Part shown: piece after piece, positions 1 to 7,413 of the stretch
How positions within the stretch are numbered: the first letter of the stretch is position 1
Layout: each line of letters starts with the position of its first letter
Assembly: GCF_900177815.1 (NCBI RefSeq)
Contig: NZ_FXAZ01000006.1
Coordinates: 1-64,000 of the forward strand
Reading direction: 5' to 3'
DNA: 64,000 bases
DNA from: Paenibacillus aquistagni
GTDB lineage: Bacteria > Bacillota > Bacilli > Paenibacillales > Paenibacillaceae
Made by a program: the position numbers and the translations under genes
Notes under the pieces: model-generated
What the model was told of the DNA's origin: nothing
The model's database searches: none
The model's input: the letters and a program-made list of their open reading frames with translations, nothing else

Positions 1-8
1 AAAATCAG

Positions 9-126
9 GTTTGGTGACGATGGCGAAAGGGTTCCACGCGTACCCATCCCGAACACGACCGTTAAGCCTTTCAGCGCCGATGGTACTTGGACCGCAGGGT
101 CCTGGGAGAGTAGGACGTTGCCAAGC
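9..126 (+). rRNA. rrf: 5S ribosomal RNA, 3' end of an rRNA operon
   Basis: The sequence carries the Bacillales 5S core, including the CCCATCCCGAACACG loop and the 3' GGGAGAGTAGGACG segment. The 5' TTTGGTGACGATGGC pairs with the 3' end GTTGCCAAGC. The rest of the operon (23S, 16S) lies left of the window. It is followed by a C5-G5 hairpin with a T run and then by a tRNA cluster, as usual for Bacillales rrn operons. The exact 5' base is uncertain by one or two positions. Confidence 0.95.
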
Positions 127-129
127 CCA

Positions 130-152
130 ACCCCCAACGGGGGATTTTTTTT
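130..152 (+). terminator. Hairpin with T run after 5S
   Basis: CCCCC-AAC-GGGGG-A followed by eight T residues lies directly after the 5S gene. It is a short but GC-rich intrinsic terminator or processing hairpin. The tRNAs begin about 20 bases later, so read-through or a separate promoter must feed them. Confidence 0.6.
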
Positions 153-172
153 GCCCAACGAAGTGACTTCAA

Positions 173-247
173 GGCCCGTTGGTCAAGGGGTTAAGACACC
201 TCCCTTTCACGGAGGTAACAGGGGTTCGAATCCCCTACGGGTCACCA
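173..247 (+). tRNA. tRNA-Glu (TTC)
   Basis: A cloverleaf with acceptor GGCCCGT/ACGGGTC, anticodon loop CTTTCAC (anticodon TTC) and T-arm GGTTCGAATCC. The CCA end is encoded. It is first of eight tRNAs in the cluster. Confidence 0.96.
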
Positions 248-254
248 TGAATAA

Positions 255-328
<74 letters not shown>

Positions 329-348
329 TTAGTTTCAAACTCATAGAT

Positions 349-425
349 GGAGCCGTGGTGTAGAGGCCTAACATGCCTGCCTGTCACGCAGGAGATCGCG
401 GGTTCGAATCCCGTCGGCTCCGCCA
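349..425 (+). tRNA. tRNA-Asp (GTC)
   Basis: Acceptor GGAGCCG/CGGCTCC, anticodon stem CCTGC/GCAGG with GTC in the loop, T-loop TTCGAAT, encoded CCA. Confidence 0.96.
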
Positions 426-498
426 TTTTAATGACATCTATGTGTGATGTAGTATTTACGTTTGATTCTAATCATTACATTAGTGATTAGTTAATATG

Positions 499-574
499 GC
501 GGCCGTGGCGAAGTGGTTAACGCATCGGATTGTGGCTCCGACATTCGTGGGTTCGATTCCCATCGGTCGCCCCA
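499..574 (+). tRNA. tRNA-His (GTG)
   Basis: Anticodon GTG in a CGGAT/CTCCG hairpin. Acceptor GCGGCCG/CGGTCGC is followed by C73 and CCA, and a G at 498 can supply the G-1 typical of tRNA-His. It lies about 70 bases after tRNA-Asp. Confidence 0.95.
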
Positions 575-594
575 TTTATACCTTAAATACATAT

Positions 595-669
595 TGGGGA
601 TTAGCCAAGCGGTAAGGCAACGGACTTTGACTCCGTCATGCATAGGTTCGAATCCTATATCCCCAGCCA
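595..669 (+). tRNA. tRNA-Gln (TTG)
   Basis: Acceptor TGGGGAT/ATCCCCA, anticodon loop CTTTGAC (anticodon TTG), T-arm ATAGG/CCTAT, encoded CCA. Confidence 0.95.
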
Positions 670-677
670 TCTCATAA

Positions 678-753
678 GAGCCATTAGCTCAGTTGGTAGA
701 GCACCTGACTTTTAATCAGGGTGTCGAAGGTTCGAGTCCTTCATGGCTCACCA
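678..753 (+). tRNA. tRNA-Lys (TTT)
   Basis: Acceptor GAGCCAT/ATGGCTC, anticodon loop CTTTTAA (anticodon TTT), T-arm GAAGG/CCTTC, encoded CCA. Confidence 0.96.
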
Positions 754-783
754 GTATACTCTTGGAGTAGCTTGTAACAATGT

Positions 784-868
784 GCGCGTGTGGCGGAATT
801 GGCAGACGCACTAGACTTAGGATCTAGCGTCTTACGACGTGGGGGTTCAAGTCCCTCCACGCGCACCA
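784..868 (+). tRNA. tRNA-Leu (TAG)
   Basis: A class II tRNA with a long variable arm (CGTCTTACGACG). Acceptor GCGCGTG/CACGCGC, anticodon loop CTTAGGA (anticodon TAG), encoded CCA. Confidence 0.95.
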
Positions 869-873
869 ACCAT

Positions 874-950
874 GCGCCCTTAGCTCAGCTGGATAGAGCG
901 TTTGACTACGAATCAAAAGGCCAGGAGTTCGAATCTCTTAGGGCGCGCCA
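874..950 (+). tRNA. tRNA-Arg (ACG)
   Basis: Acceptor GCGCCCT/AGGGCGC, anticodon stem TTTGA/TCAAA with ACG in the loop, encoded CCA. It is the last tRNA of the cluster. Confidence 0.95.
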
Positions 951-999
951 GTTACCATTTAGTTAGATTACGTACCGGTTATACTTAACAAACAGAGAT

Positions 1000-1036
1000 G
1001 CTCGCAGGGATTCATAACATTCTGCGAGCTTTTTTA
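1000..1036 (+). terminator. Terminator of the rrn-tRNA operon
   Basis: GCTCGCAG at 1000-1007 pairs with CTGCGAGC at 1022-1029 and is followed by TTTTTT. The 8-bp stem and T run about 50 bases after tRNA-Arg mark the end of the stable-RNA transcript. Confidence 0.85.
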
Positions 1037-1196
1037 TATGCTCCAAAGTTGGTTTATGGTTTAAACCCATGACATGTTATGGATGAACATCTATTATTGG
1101 GCGGCGTGCTGATGAACAGTGAATGTTAGTTAGAATGTAGTTGAGGAAGAAGCAAGCATCCACCTATTAATGAATAAGCAAGATAAATTGAAACGA

Positions 1197-1270
1197 CAGT
1201 AGGGTCCTAGGAGAGTAGGACGTTGCTAAACGGGAAATGCCCACTGACCATAATCAGTGGGTTTTCTTTT
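1197..1270 (+). pseudogene. 5S rRNA 3'-end remnant with its own terminator
   Basis: Bases 1201-1226 (GGGTCCTAGGAGAGTAGGACG plus GTTGC) nearly match the last 35 bases of the 5S gene at 90-124, with a few substitutions. A hairpin CCCACTGA/TCAGTGGG at 1240-1261 with a T-rich tail follows. No 5' half of 5S is visible. I read it as the relic of a deleted or recombined rRNA operon; bases 1037-1196 hold nothing I recognise. Confidence 0.75.
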
Positions 1271-1337
1271 AATATGCATTTACATTAAAGCAACTTCATG
1301 AACAAAAGATAATCAGCGCGATCACTTTCATTTTACC

Positions 1338-1922
1338 CTAATCATCAAGCTCAACTTCGAGAATGTTTCCTTCTGCATCCTGCTCCCATTCGATCTCTAG
1401 ACCGACCTGATAATCTTTGTCTGTATCGTCAGATCGTTTTACATTTGCAGGGATCGTGATTTGCTTCTCTAGACCTTGCTTGAGCTGTACGGTTAGAACA
1501 TGGCCATTAACGGATGTAATGAGCCCTTCATATTCACGTTTATCTACTTGTACCTTCCCCTGTGGGTTAGTAATGACGATATGTTCACTGCCATCCTTCA
1601 TCAATTCGACCTTTTTGTGATAACCCTCTCCAATAGAGCCATCGAATAAGATACGCTCTACCTCCATAGAGGTTTGCTCTTGCTCATGAGCGGCTTCATC
1701 CCCTTGGGAGGCAGGAGGCTCTTGCTTAGACGCTGCTCCTTCTGTTTGGGCAGGTTCCGTTTCTTGATCTACTGTTTGTTCAGTTTGTGAGGTGTCCTGT
1801 GGATTCAACGGATTTGTTCCTGAAGCTGCTGTACCCGTCTCATCGCTGGCTGAGCTGCAGCCACTCACCAATATAGCAGATAAGAAAAGGGATAAAGCCC
1901 CGTATTTCCATGTTTGTGTCAA
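1338..1922 (-). CDS. Secreted lipoprotein of unknown function
   Basis: The 194-residue product starts with a short N-region, a hydrophobic stretch and the lipobox LVSGC, so it should be lipid-anchored on the outer face of the membrane. A Ser/Thr/Glu/Gln-rich linker of about 65 residues follows, then a mixed, acidic C-terminal domain with no motif I recognise. I chose the TTG start at 1922 because GGAGGA lies 8 bases upstream; the reading frame stays open further up but has no ribosome site there. The gene is monocistronic and points toward the rRNA-side terminator. It resembles the many genus-specific Bacillales lipoproteins; no role can be assigned. Confidence 0.8.
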   Translation of the reverse strand: MTQTWKYGALSLFLSAILVSGCSSASDETGTAASGTNPLNPQDTSQTEQTVDQETEPAQTEGAASKQEPPASQGDEAAHEQEQTSMEVERILFDGSIGEGYHKKVELMKDGSEHIVITNPQGKVQVDKREYEGLITSVNGHVLTVQLKQGLEKQITIPANVKRSDDTDKDYQVGLEIEWEQDAEGNILEVELDD

Positions 1923-2090
1923 TATATAAATCCTCCTGGGCTGTTTTCTATACAATAGTATGTACCCGAGTGAAGCAGAGCATTAAACAGAGCGGAAATA
2001 TATACTATTCGATGTAGGCGGGGATCGATTTGATAAAAACTCGAAAACATATATCTTGACATCAAGATAAAAACCCGATACACTGTGACT

Positions 2091-2214
2091 AAGCAGAAGC
2101 AGAAGCAGAAGCAGAAGCAGAAGCAGAAGCAGAAGCAGAAGCAGAAGCAGAAGCAGAAGCAGAAGCAGAAGCAGAAGCAGAAGCAGAAGCAGAAGCAGAA
2201 GCAGAAGCAGAAGC
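2091..2214. repeat. Hexanucleotide tandem array (GCAGAA)n, about 20.7 copies
   Basis: An uninterrupted run of the 6-base unit AAGCAG (equivalently GCAGAA) spans 124 bases without a single error. It lies in the intergenic region between the lipoprotein and pirin genes; the flanks (1923-2090, 2215-2453) hold no gene I can support. The reverse strand reads as (Phe-Cys)n in one open frame, which I do not consider a protein. A perfect array of this length should vary by slippage. A second array of related unit and near-equal length lies at 29386-29510. Confidence 0.95.
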
Positions 2215-2453
2215 CTGGTTCTTCCAATGAATGAGTCTTACTGAGCGAGGTGCGTTTGCTCAGGGAAGTCGGGACTTAAAGCACGCAAATAGATATAAAG
2301 TGCAAGCTCGAAGATATGTCTCATCAGGGGTTGTTTCACAACTGATGGATGAAGGGGATGTAAACAATATGACCTTAATGCTTCGAAGGCATAATATCTC
2401 TAATTAGAGAAAATGCTACAGGTTATAATTGTGAGTAAAAAGGAGGGATTGCG

Positions 2454-3245
2454 TTGAGCATTCGCATCATTAAGGCAGATGATCAAGCTCAAGGAGCATT
2501 TGATGGCGGCAAGATTACCGAGCAGAAGCCCATTGGCTTTCCTCATGAAGGTGGAGCGATTCACAGGCTCAGTACCTTGTTCTATTGGGCATGGGCCAAG
2601 TCCGATGTAGGAGGATATATTCCACCTCATCCCCATCATTCCTTTGAAATTCTGACCTATGTGTTGAATGGATATACGCATCATGGCGATTCATTAGGAA
2701 CAGACAGCGTTGTAGGTGCAGGTGGTGCTCAATTGATCCAAGCGGGCAGTGGAATACATCATAGCGAGCGGCTTGAGGGGCCTCATGCTGAGCTCCTGCA
2801 GATCTGGTTTGAACCGAATCGAGGAGAATCAATAAAGAGAAGTCCAGTATATAAGCAAGCTGAGCATGATGCGTTTCCGAAGCATGAGCTTGGGCAAGGA
2901 ATAAGCTTGAAAACGGTGCTTGGAGAAGGATCGCCGCTCTCCATCGAGGCGGATGCGGTAATGACGGATATCCTGCTTCCAGCTGGCGCATCCTATGTCC
3001 GTGATCTTCCTGCTGGCAGAAGCTTAGGTATTCTTATCCTTTCTGGACAGGGAACCTGGTCTGGTGAAGGGCAGGGTATACATGAGCTTTATCGACAAAC
3101 GGACTTTGTGGTGATCGAAGCTGAAAAGGAATTTAACGGAAATGAGCAATGGACGGTGTCTTCTGATCAGGAAACCCGCATGATTATTATAGAAGTCCCG
3201 ACCGAGGTAGATTATCCGCTGTATCCCGAAAAAGTAGAAGCTTGA
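2454..3245 (+). CDS. Pirin family protein
   Basis: The 263-residue product is a bicupin of the pirin family. Near residues 58-75 it has the metal-binding signature PHPHHSFEILTYVLNG, followed by HHGDSLG and the SGIHHSE motif around residue 100. The C-terminal half forms the second, usually metal-free cupin. Some bacterial pirins oxidise quercetin, others bind regulators or pyruvate dehydrogenase; the substrate cannot be told here. Start is TTG at 2454, preceded by AAAGGAGGG at proper spacing. The next gene (a flavodoxin-like quinone reductase) follows after 90 bases, and the pairing suggests a redox or electrophile stress unit. Confidence 0.88.
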   Translation: MSIRIIKADDQAQGAFDGGKITEQKPIGFPHEGGAIHRLSTLFYWAWAKSDVGGYIPPHPHHSFEILTYVLNGYTHHGDSLGTDSVVGAGGAQLIQAGSGIHHSERLEGPHAELLQIWFEPNRGESIKRSPVYKQAEHDAFPKHELGQGISLKTVLGEGSPLSIEADAVMTDILLPAGASYVRDLPAGRSLGILILSGQGTWSGEGQGIHELYRQTDFVVIEAEKEFNGNEQWTVSSDQETRMIIIEVPTEVDYPLYPEKVEA

Positions 3246-3282
3246 ATAAGAGTCGCAATTTTTTCAATTTTTTAATTATCCA

Positions 3283-3296
3283 TTAACACGTGTTAA
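3283..3296. promoter_or_regulatory. Perfect 14-bp palindrome upstream of wrbA-like gene
   Basis: TTAACACGTGTTAA is a perfect dyad located 40 bases before the wrbA-like start. Its position fits an operator for a quinone- or redox-sensing repressor (MarR or HxlR families use such dyads), but no such regulator is encoded nearby. Functional assignment is inference. Confidence 0.5.
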
Positions 3297-3335
3297 CTAT
3301 ACATCAACCTATTTGATTAAAGGAGAGAGATTCAC

Positions 3336-3950
3336 ATGGAAAATGTTAAATTAGCTATTATTTACTACAGTTCAACAGGAACGAATTATCAATTGGCACA
3401 ATGGGCAAAAGAAGGCGCTGAGAGAACTGGCGCTGAAGTCAGAGTCCTAAAAGTACCAGAGCTTGCTCCTCAAGCTGCTATCGACAGCAATCCGGCTTGG
3501 AAAGCGCATGTGGACGCCACACAGGATGTTCCGGAAGTGCAGCTAAGCGATCTTGAGTGGGCAGATGCGATCATCTTCAGTGTGCCTTCCCGCTTTGGGG
3601 TGATGCCGTCTCAGATGAAGCAGTTCTTGGATACTACAGGCGGCTTATGGTTCCAAGGCAAGCTTATGAACAAAGTCGTAAGCGCCATGTCCAGTGCGAG
3701 CAACCCGCATGGCGGTCAAGAAGCAACGATCTTGAGCTTGTACACGATGATGCACCATTGGGGCGCGATCATTGCAGCACCGGGCTATACTGATCCGGTT
3801 ACCTTTGCATCAGGAGGCAATCCATATGGCACAAGCGTTACAGTTGGCCAAGATGGCAAGCTGCTTGAGGATGTGCAGGGCGGCGTGAAGCATCAAGCGA
3901 AGCGAACCGTCAATGTAGCAGGCTGGGTGAAAAAAGGCTTGGAAGGCTAA
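3336..3950 (+). CDS. wrbA: NAD(P)H:quinone oxidoreductase, WrbA type
   Basis: The 204-residue product is a flavodoxin-like FMN protein. The phosphate-binding loop is YYSSTGTNYQLA (residues 9-20) and the family blocks PSRFGVMPSQMKQFLDTTGGLW and SSASNPHGGQEAT are present. WrbA enzymes reduce quinones by two electrons and avoid semiquinone formation; they act in the cytosol. Length matches the family (about 200). The start has GGAGAG 9 bases upstream. A palindrome at 3283-3296 in the promoter region suggests dedicated control. Close flavodoxin-fold relatives (NAD(P)H oxidoreductase families) remain possible. Confidence 0.9.
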   Translation: MENVKLAIIYYSSTGTNYQLAQWAKEGAERTGAEVRVLKVPELAPQAAIDSNPAWKAHVDATQDVPEVQLSDLEWADAIIFSVPSRFGVMPSQMKQFLDTTGGLWFQGKLMNKVVSAMSSASNPHGGQEATILSLYTMMHHWGAIIAAPGYTDPVTFASGGNPYGTSVTVGQDGKLLEDVQGGVKHQAKRTVNVAGWVKKGLEG

Positions 3951-4186
3951 ACCAATCAACGGTAAGAAGCTGTAAAAGCCGTTCTGTACAAGTAAGCAGC
4001 TCTAAAGCCAAGCTATGCCGTTATGCTTGTCTTCTGAAGAGGTGCTGAAGCAGATATGCATTACAGCACTCAAGTCGTTACATGCGGCTAATCATAAAAA
4101 GACAACATCTCTTTTGCTATTCATGATTGTACCATTGCAGCATACGAGACGATGCTCAGCAAATAGCTGGAGACAGAGCTGCGAGA

Positions 4187-4221
4187 GAAGCTTGGACCTG
4201 TGTGGTCCAGGCTTCTTTTTT
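4187..4221 (+). terminator. Terminator downstream of wrbA
   Basis: GAAGCTTGGACC pairs with GGTCCAGGCTTC around a short loop, followed by TTTTTT. It lies 240 bases after the wrbA stop; bases 3951-4186 and 4222-4419 hold no supportable gene. Confidence 0.8.
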
Positions 4222-4419
4222 ACATTACCATTCAAGGGTGAGTTCCTTTATGGCTTTGTTTACATATAGATAGGGTAATAGTGGAGTAGGATAATAGTGA
4301 AGCAGAAGGTAAGATGCAGGGATTGCAAGGTTGCAACAATGTAAGGTAATTGTTCGTTAAATCAATAGGTCCATTCCTCCATCTCAAGTAAAGTAGTGGT
4401 ATAGAAAGGAGGAAGAAGG

Positions 4420-5412
4420 ATGGATACATCTTCTCCTAACAGACAACATCATACGGTAACAGCCTCCATGCTGGTACCGCTTCAGACAAAGGCTAAGAAA
4501 GCTTATCGCACATCGCCTGTGAGACATCTCGGGCAGGAGGATGCGCGTCAACATAATGAATCCAATGAGGACCTGCGTCAGCCAGCAGGACAGCATGCAG
4601 AGCATGAAGAGAACGAGAGCCCTCGTTCCTTCAGAACAATCTCATGGAAGCAAGCAGTCATCAGCCTGTTGTGCATCTTTATTCTAACACCGCTCATTGG
4701 GTATGCGGGGTTAACGGCTGCCGGCAGTATATGGATAGATCAGGCTAAGCTTGATGCCTTATATGCAAGTGTGAATAAGGATGGAGTGAGCCCAGATGGA
4801 TTCCCTGTAATTCGAGTTGAGCATATGCCGACTTATGTAAGCGACAGCTTGCTCGCGATAGAGGATCATCGTTTTTATCTTCACCCTGGCTTCGATCCTA
4901 TCGGGCTTGGCCGATCCGTGTGGGTGGATCTGCGAGAGGGGCATAAAGCACAGGGAGGGAGCACCCTCACCATGCAGCTTGCCAGAAATTTGTTTTTGAC
5001 GCAAGAAAAGCTATTTTCTAGAAAGCTGAAGGAAATCGCGATTGCAGCTAATATGGAGTGGCGCTACAGCAAGCAGGATATTTTGAATATGTATTTGAAT
5101 CGCGTTTATTTTGGCCATGGAAAATATGGTGTCGAGGCAGCAGCACAATTTTATTTTCATAAGACAACGGCATTGTACGGCGAGCAGCCAACGATTAATC
5201 TAGCAGAGTCGGCGATGCTGATGGGGCTCCTGAAGGCGCCAGAGCGTTATTCGCCCATTAAGCATCCGGAGAAAGCGAAGGCAAGACAAGAGGTAGTACT
5301 GCATCGGATGCATCAGCTTGGATGGATCTCGCAAGCAGAACTCAACGAGGCCCTCAAGACCCCGATTCTTGTAAGTTCTGGCTCGATGGGCGCTGCTTCC
5401 GCAGCAGCATGA
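4420..5412 (+). CDS. Membrane-anchored peptidoglycan glycosyltransferase (GT51), no transpeptidase domain
   Basis: The 330-residue product has a hydrophilic cytosolic tail (1-75), one membrane segment (about 78-100) and an extracellular GT51 domain. Motif 1 is AIEDHRFYLHPG with the catalytic Glu at 148; motif 2 is QGGSTLTMQLARN; motif 3 is RKLKEIAIAANMEWRYSKQDIL with LNRVYFGHGKYGVEAAAQFYF. These polymerise lipid II into glycan strands. The protein ends after the glycosyltransferase domain, so it is a monofunctional enzyme related to class A PBPs, with no penicillin-binding domain. AAGGAGGAAGAAGG precedes the ATG. The unusually long polar N-terminus could bind division or elongation partners. 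Confidence 0.9.
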   Translation: MDTSSPNRQHHTVTASMLVPLQTKAKKAYRTSPVRHLGQEDARQHNESNEDLRQPAGQHAEHEENESPRSFRTISWKQAVISLLCIFILTPLIGYAGLTAAGSIWIDQAKLDALYASVNKDGVSPDGFPVIRVEHMPTYVSDSLLAIEDHRFYLHPGFDPIGLGRSVWVDLREGHKAQGGSTLTMQLARNLFLTQEKLFSRKLKEIAIAANMEWRYSKQDILNMYLNRVYFGHGKYGVEAAAQFYFHKTTALYGEQPTINLAESAMLMGLLKAPERYSPIKHPEKAKARQEVVLHRMHQLGWISQAELNEALKTPILVSSGSMGAASAAA

Positions 5413-5508
5413 TGGCGCGAGATAAGTGTTTCATTTTCACAACAGACAGGGGCTGACGTTCAATATCGATCTTAAAATCATGTATAATAATCCTAAAGGA
5501 GGGTGTGT

Positions 5509-5790
5509 ATGCAGACACTGACTCTAGCGGTTTTCATTTATGCATGTATTTTGAATATCGTTGGCTACATTCTCATGTCACTGGATAAGGATCTGGCCGT
5601 GAAGAGAAGACGTCGCATTCCGGAAAAGCGTTTGTTCGGCACGGCGTGGCTTGGCGGAGCGCTCGGTGTGCTGATCGGCATGTATCATAAGCATCATAAG
5701 ACACAGCACACGACATTTACAGCAGGCATTCCCTTTATCCTCATTGTAAATATTGTCATATACGGTTTCATCCTTGTTCAATTCGGGTAA
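5509..5790 (+). CDS. DUF1294 small membrane protein
   Basis: The 93-residue product has an N-terminal membrane segment (about 3-26), the conserved DUF1294 loop SLDKDLAVKRRRRIPEKRLFGTAWLGGALGVLIGMYHKHHKT in which K/R-rich and GG positions are typical, and a C-terminal segment (about 72-92). I take ATG 5509, six bases after AAAGGAGGG; a GTG two codons upstream overlaps the ribosome site. Function of the family is unknown. Confidence 0.85.
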   Translation: MQTLTLAVFIYACILNIVGYILMSLDKDLAVKRRRRIPEKRLFGTAWLGGALGVLIGMYHKHHKTQHTTFTAGIPFILIVNIVIYGFILVQFG

Positions 5791-5864
5791 TAAATGTTAG
5801 ATCATTACGATACTTTAAAGCAACGAAGAACAACATTGAAGCTGAGTGAAAGTGGGATGATACT

Positions 5865-6302
5865 ATGGAATTCAAACGTGTACTAGTCGCCTATGATGGA
5901 TCTGAGCCTTCGAAGACTGCCCTTAAGCATGCTATAGATCTGGCAGAGAAGGACAGTGAAGTGAAAGTAAACGTCGTTCATATCTTCCAGCTGCCACAAT
6001 ATTTTATTGGGGATGTGTTTGCAACGGCATCGCCGCAAGTAAATGAAGAGATCTTTGAATACGCCGAGCAGCTTGCTGCACAAGCGAAGGAGACGGTGAG
6101 CTTCCTGGGAGACCGGGTGAGTGTTGATCTGATCCAAGGACCTGCAGGGCAAGCGATCTTGAACTATGCCGAGAAGCATCACAATGATCTTATTATTATC
6201 GGCAGCCGCGGTCTTAGCGGCTTGAAGGAATTTGTACTCGGCAGCGTCAGCCATCATGTGGTGCAGAATTCGAGAATCCCTGTGCTTGTTATGAAATCAT
6301 AA
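5865..6302 (+). CDS. Universal stress protein, UspA family
   Basis: The 145-residue product has the UspA fold: AYDGSEPSKTALKHAI at the N-terminus and the nucleotide-binding signature GSRGLSGLKEFVLGSVS (G-x2-G-x9-GS) near the C-terminus, ending PVLVMK. ATP-binding Usp proteins support survival in stationary phase or stress. A single domain of typical length. The ribosome site is weak (GTGGGATG). A terminator follows at once, so it is a single-gene unit. Confidence 0.92.
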   Translation: MEFKRVLVAYDGSEPSKTALKHAIDLAEKDSEVKVNVVHIFQLPQYFIGDVFATASPQVNEEIFEYAEQLAAQAKETVSFLGDRVSVDLIQGPAGQAILNYAEKHHNDLIIIGSRGLSGLKEFVLGSVSHHVVQNSRIPVLVMKS

Positions 6303-6320
6303 GCTTATACATGCAAAATG

Positions 6321-6367
6321 AAGCCAGTCTGGCCTTCCTCCTAGGAGGATGTCGGGCTGGCTTTTTT
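6321..6367 (+). terminator. Terminator of the usp gene
   Basis: AGCCAG...CTGGCT closes a stem that also contains the inner dyad TCCTCCTAGGAGGA, and TTTTTT follows. It insulates usp from the pur control region that starts 50 bases on. Confidence 0.8.
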
Positions 6368-6416
6368 ATGGAGAGATGACGAATCATCAAGAACTGCGCG
6401 GAGTTTGAGTAATTTA

Positions 6417-6450
6417 CGAACATTATAAACTTATTAACAACAAATGTTCG
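6417..6450 (+). promoter_or_regulatory. Inverted PurBox pair (PurR operator) of purE
   Basis: CGAACATT at 6417-6424 and its exact reverse complement AATGTTCG at 6443-6450 form an inverted pair; the A/T-rich flanks match the B. subtilis PurBox consensus (AWWWCCGAACWWT). The pair lies just upstream of a TTGACA promoter. In Bacillus, PurR binds such pairs when PRPP is low and represses pur transcription. A near-copy stands before purS (11227-11261). Confidence 0.85.
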
Positions 6451-6459
6451 TGTATTTGG

Positions 6460-6489
6460 TTGACAGGTGAATTGCAGACTTGATAAACT
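6460..6489 (+). promoter_or_regulatory. Probable SigA promoter for purEKB
   Basis: TTGACA (6460-6465), 18-base spacer, TAAACT (6484-6489). The same arrangement, TTGACA-18-TACACT, is found at the second control region. Transcription would start about 30 bases before the riboswitch aptamer. Confidence 0.65.
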
Positions 6490-6523
6490 GAAGATGAAGC
6501 AAAAGATAATCGAATGTTATTCG

Positions 6524-6593
6524 TTTTCGTATAATTCTGTGAATATGGACAGAAGTTTCTACCCGAAGACCGTAAATCTTTGGACTACGAGAA
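6524..6593 (+). ncRNA. Purine (guanine-class) riboswitch upstream of purE
   Basis: The aptamer has P1 TTTTCGTA/TACGAGAA, J1/2 TATAAT, P2 and L2 with GAATATGG, J2/3 GTTTCTACC, L3 CCGTAAA and J3/1 GGACTACG. The C in GACTA at the specificity position (C74 of the B. subtilis xpt RNA) points to guanine or hypoxanthine rather than adenine. A terminator at 6677 completes the off-switch. Ligand binding should stop transcription of purEKB. Confidence 0.95.
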
Positions 6594-6676
6594 TGATGCT
6601 TAAGGATGAGGAATGAGAGCGAGCATAGCAGGAACGCGCGCAATCCTTCTTAGCGTCATTTTCAACATACGTTACG

Positions 6677-6708
6677 GGCCAAGGGAACGGATTTCTTTGG
6701 TCTTTTTA
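6677..6708 (+). terminator. Riboswitch-controlled terminator in purE leader
   Basis: GGCCAA (6677-6682) pairs with TTGGTC (6697-6702), followed by TTTTTA. It lies 85 bases past the aptamer and 190 bases before purE. This is the expected expression platform; I did not resolve the antiterminator pairing. Confidence 0.65.
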
Positions 6709-6897
6709 TTGTGAGTTAAGAGCTGAAGCGGCATTCAGGGAGTGAGACGGCAAGAGCAAGGGCATGGATTCACGAAAGAGGAGCTTGAACGTTCGTGATG
6801 TGCAGAGCCATATAAGATTGGGCTTTAACCAAGATGATAGATAGACAAAAGAACAGCAGCATCAGAACCAATGATTCATGGAGGGTGAGGGGTAGCA

Positions 6898-7413
6898 ATG
6901 GTGAAGGAATCAGAAGCTAGACTAGAGATGCCGGTTGTGGGTGTAATTATGGGGAGCACATCCGATTGGGACACGATGAAAAAGGCATGCGAGATGCTAG
7001 AGGAGCTGGAGGTCCCGTATGAAGCGAAGGTCGTCTCCGCGCATCGTACGCCGGATGAGATGTTCCGTTATGCGGAAGCAGCTGTTGATCGCGGCATTCG
7101 CGTTATTATTGCTGGCGCAGGAGGGGCTGCTCATCTGCCAGGCATGGTCGCTGCGAAGACGGTGCTGCCGGTTATCGGGGTGCCGGTGAAGTCCTCGACG
7201 CTTAACGGACTGGATTCTTTATTGTCCATCGTGCAGATGCCGGCAGGAGTGCCGGTAGCCACAGTAGCAATTGGCCATGCAGGGGCCACCAATGCAGGCT
7301 TGCTTGCTGCGCAGATGCTTGGGATGACGGATGAGCGCTTGAGAGCCCGGCTTGCTGAACGACGTGAGCTCATAAGACAGCAGGTTGCAGACACAGGGGA
7401 GCTGCCAAGATGA
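6898..7413 (+). CDS. purE: N5-carboxyaminoimidazole ribonucleotide mutase (PurE class I)
   Basis: The 171-residue protein converts N5-CAIR to CAIR, the step after PurK. It opens with [15 protein letters not shown] (substrate phosphate loop), followed by SAHRTPDEM with the catalytic His, [18 protein letters not shown] and [18 protein letters not shown], all class I PurE signatures. Cytosolic, octameric in the family. The start ATG 6898 follows GGAGGGTGAGGGG. It is first gene of the riboswitch-controlled unit and overlaps purK by 4 bases, so translation is probably coupled. Confidence 0.97.
   Translation: MVKESEARLEMPVVGVIMGSTSDWDTMKKACEMLEELEVPYEAKVVSAHRTPDEMFRYAEAAVDRGIRVIIAGAGGAAHLPGMVAAKTVLPVIGVPVKSSTLNGLDSLLSIVQMPAGVPVATVAIGHAGATNAGLLAAQMLGMTDERLRARLAERRELIRQQVADTGELPR

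Noticed and set aside
1919-2227. 102-codon minus-strand frame with (Phe-Cys)n
   Set aside because: It is created by the hexanucleotide array, has no ribosome site and overlaps the lipoprotein leader; not a credible protein.
4015-4269. 84-codon frame after wrbA
   Set aside because: It reads across a clear terminator (4187-4221), lacks a ribosome site and has an unconvincing composition.
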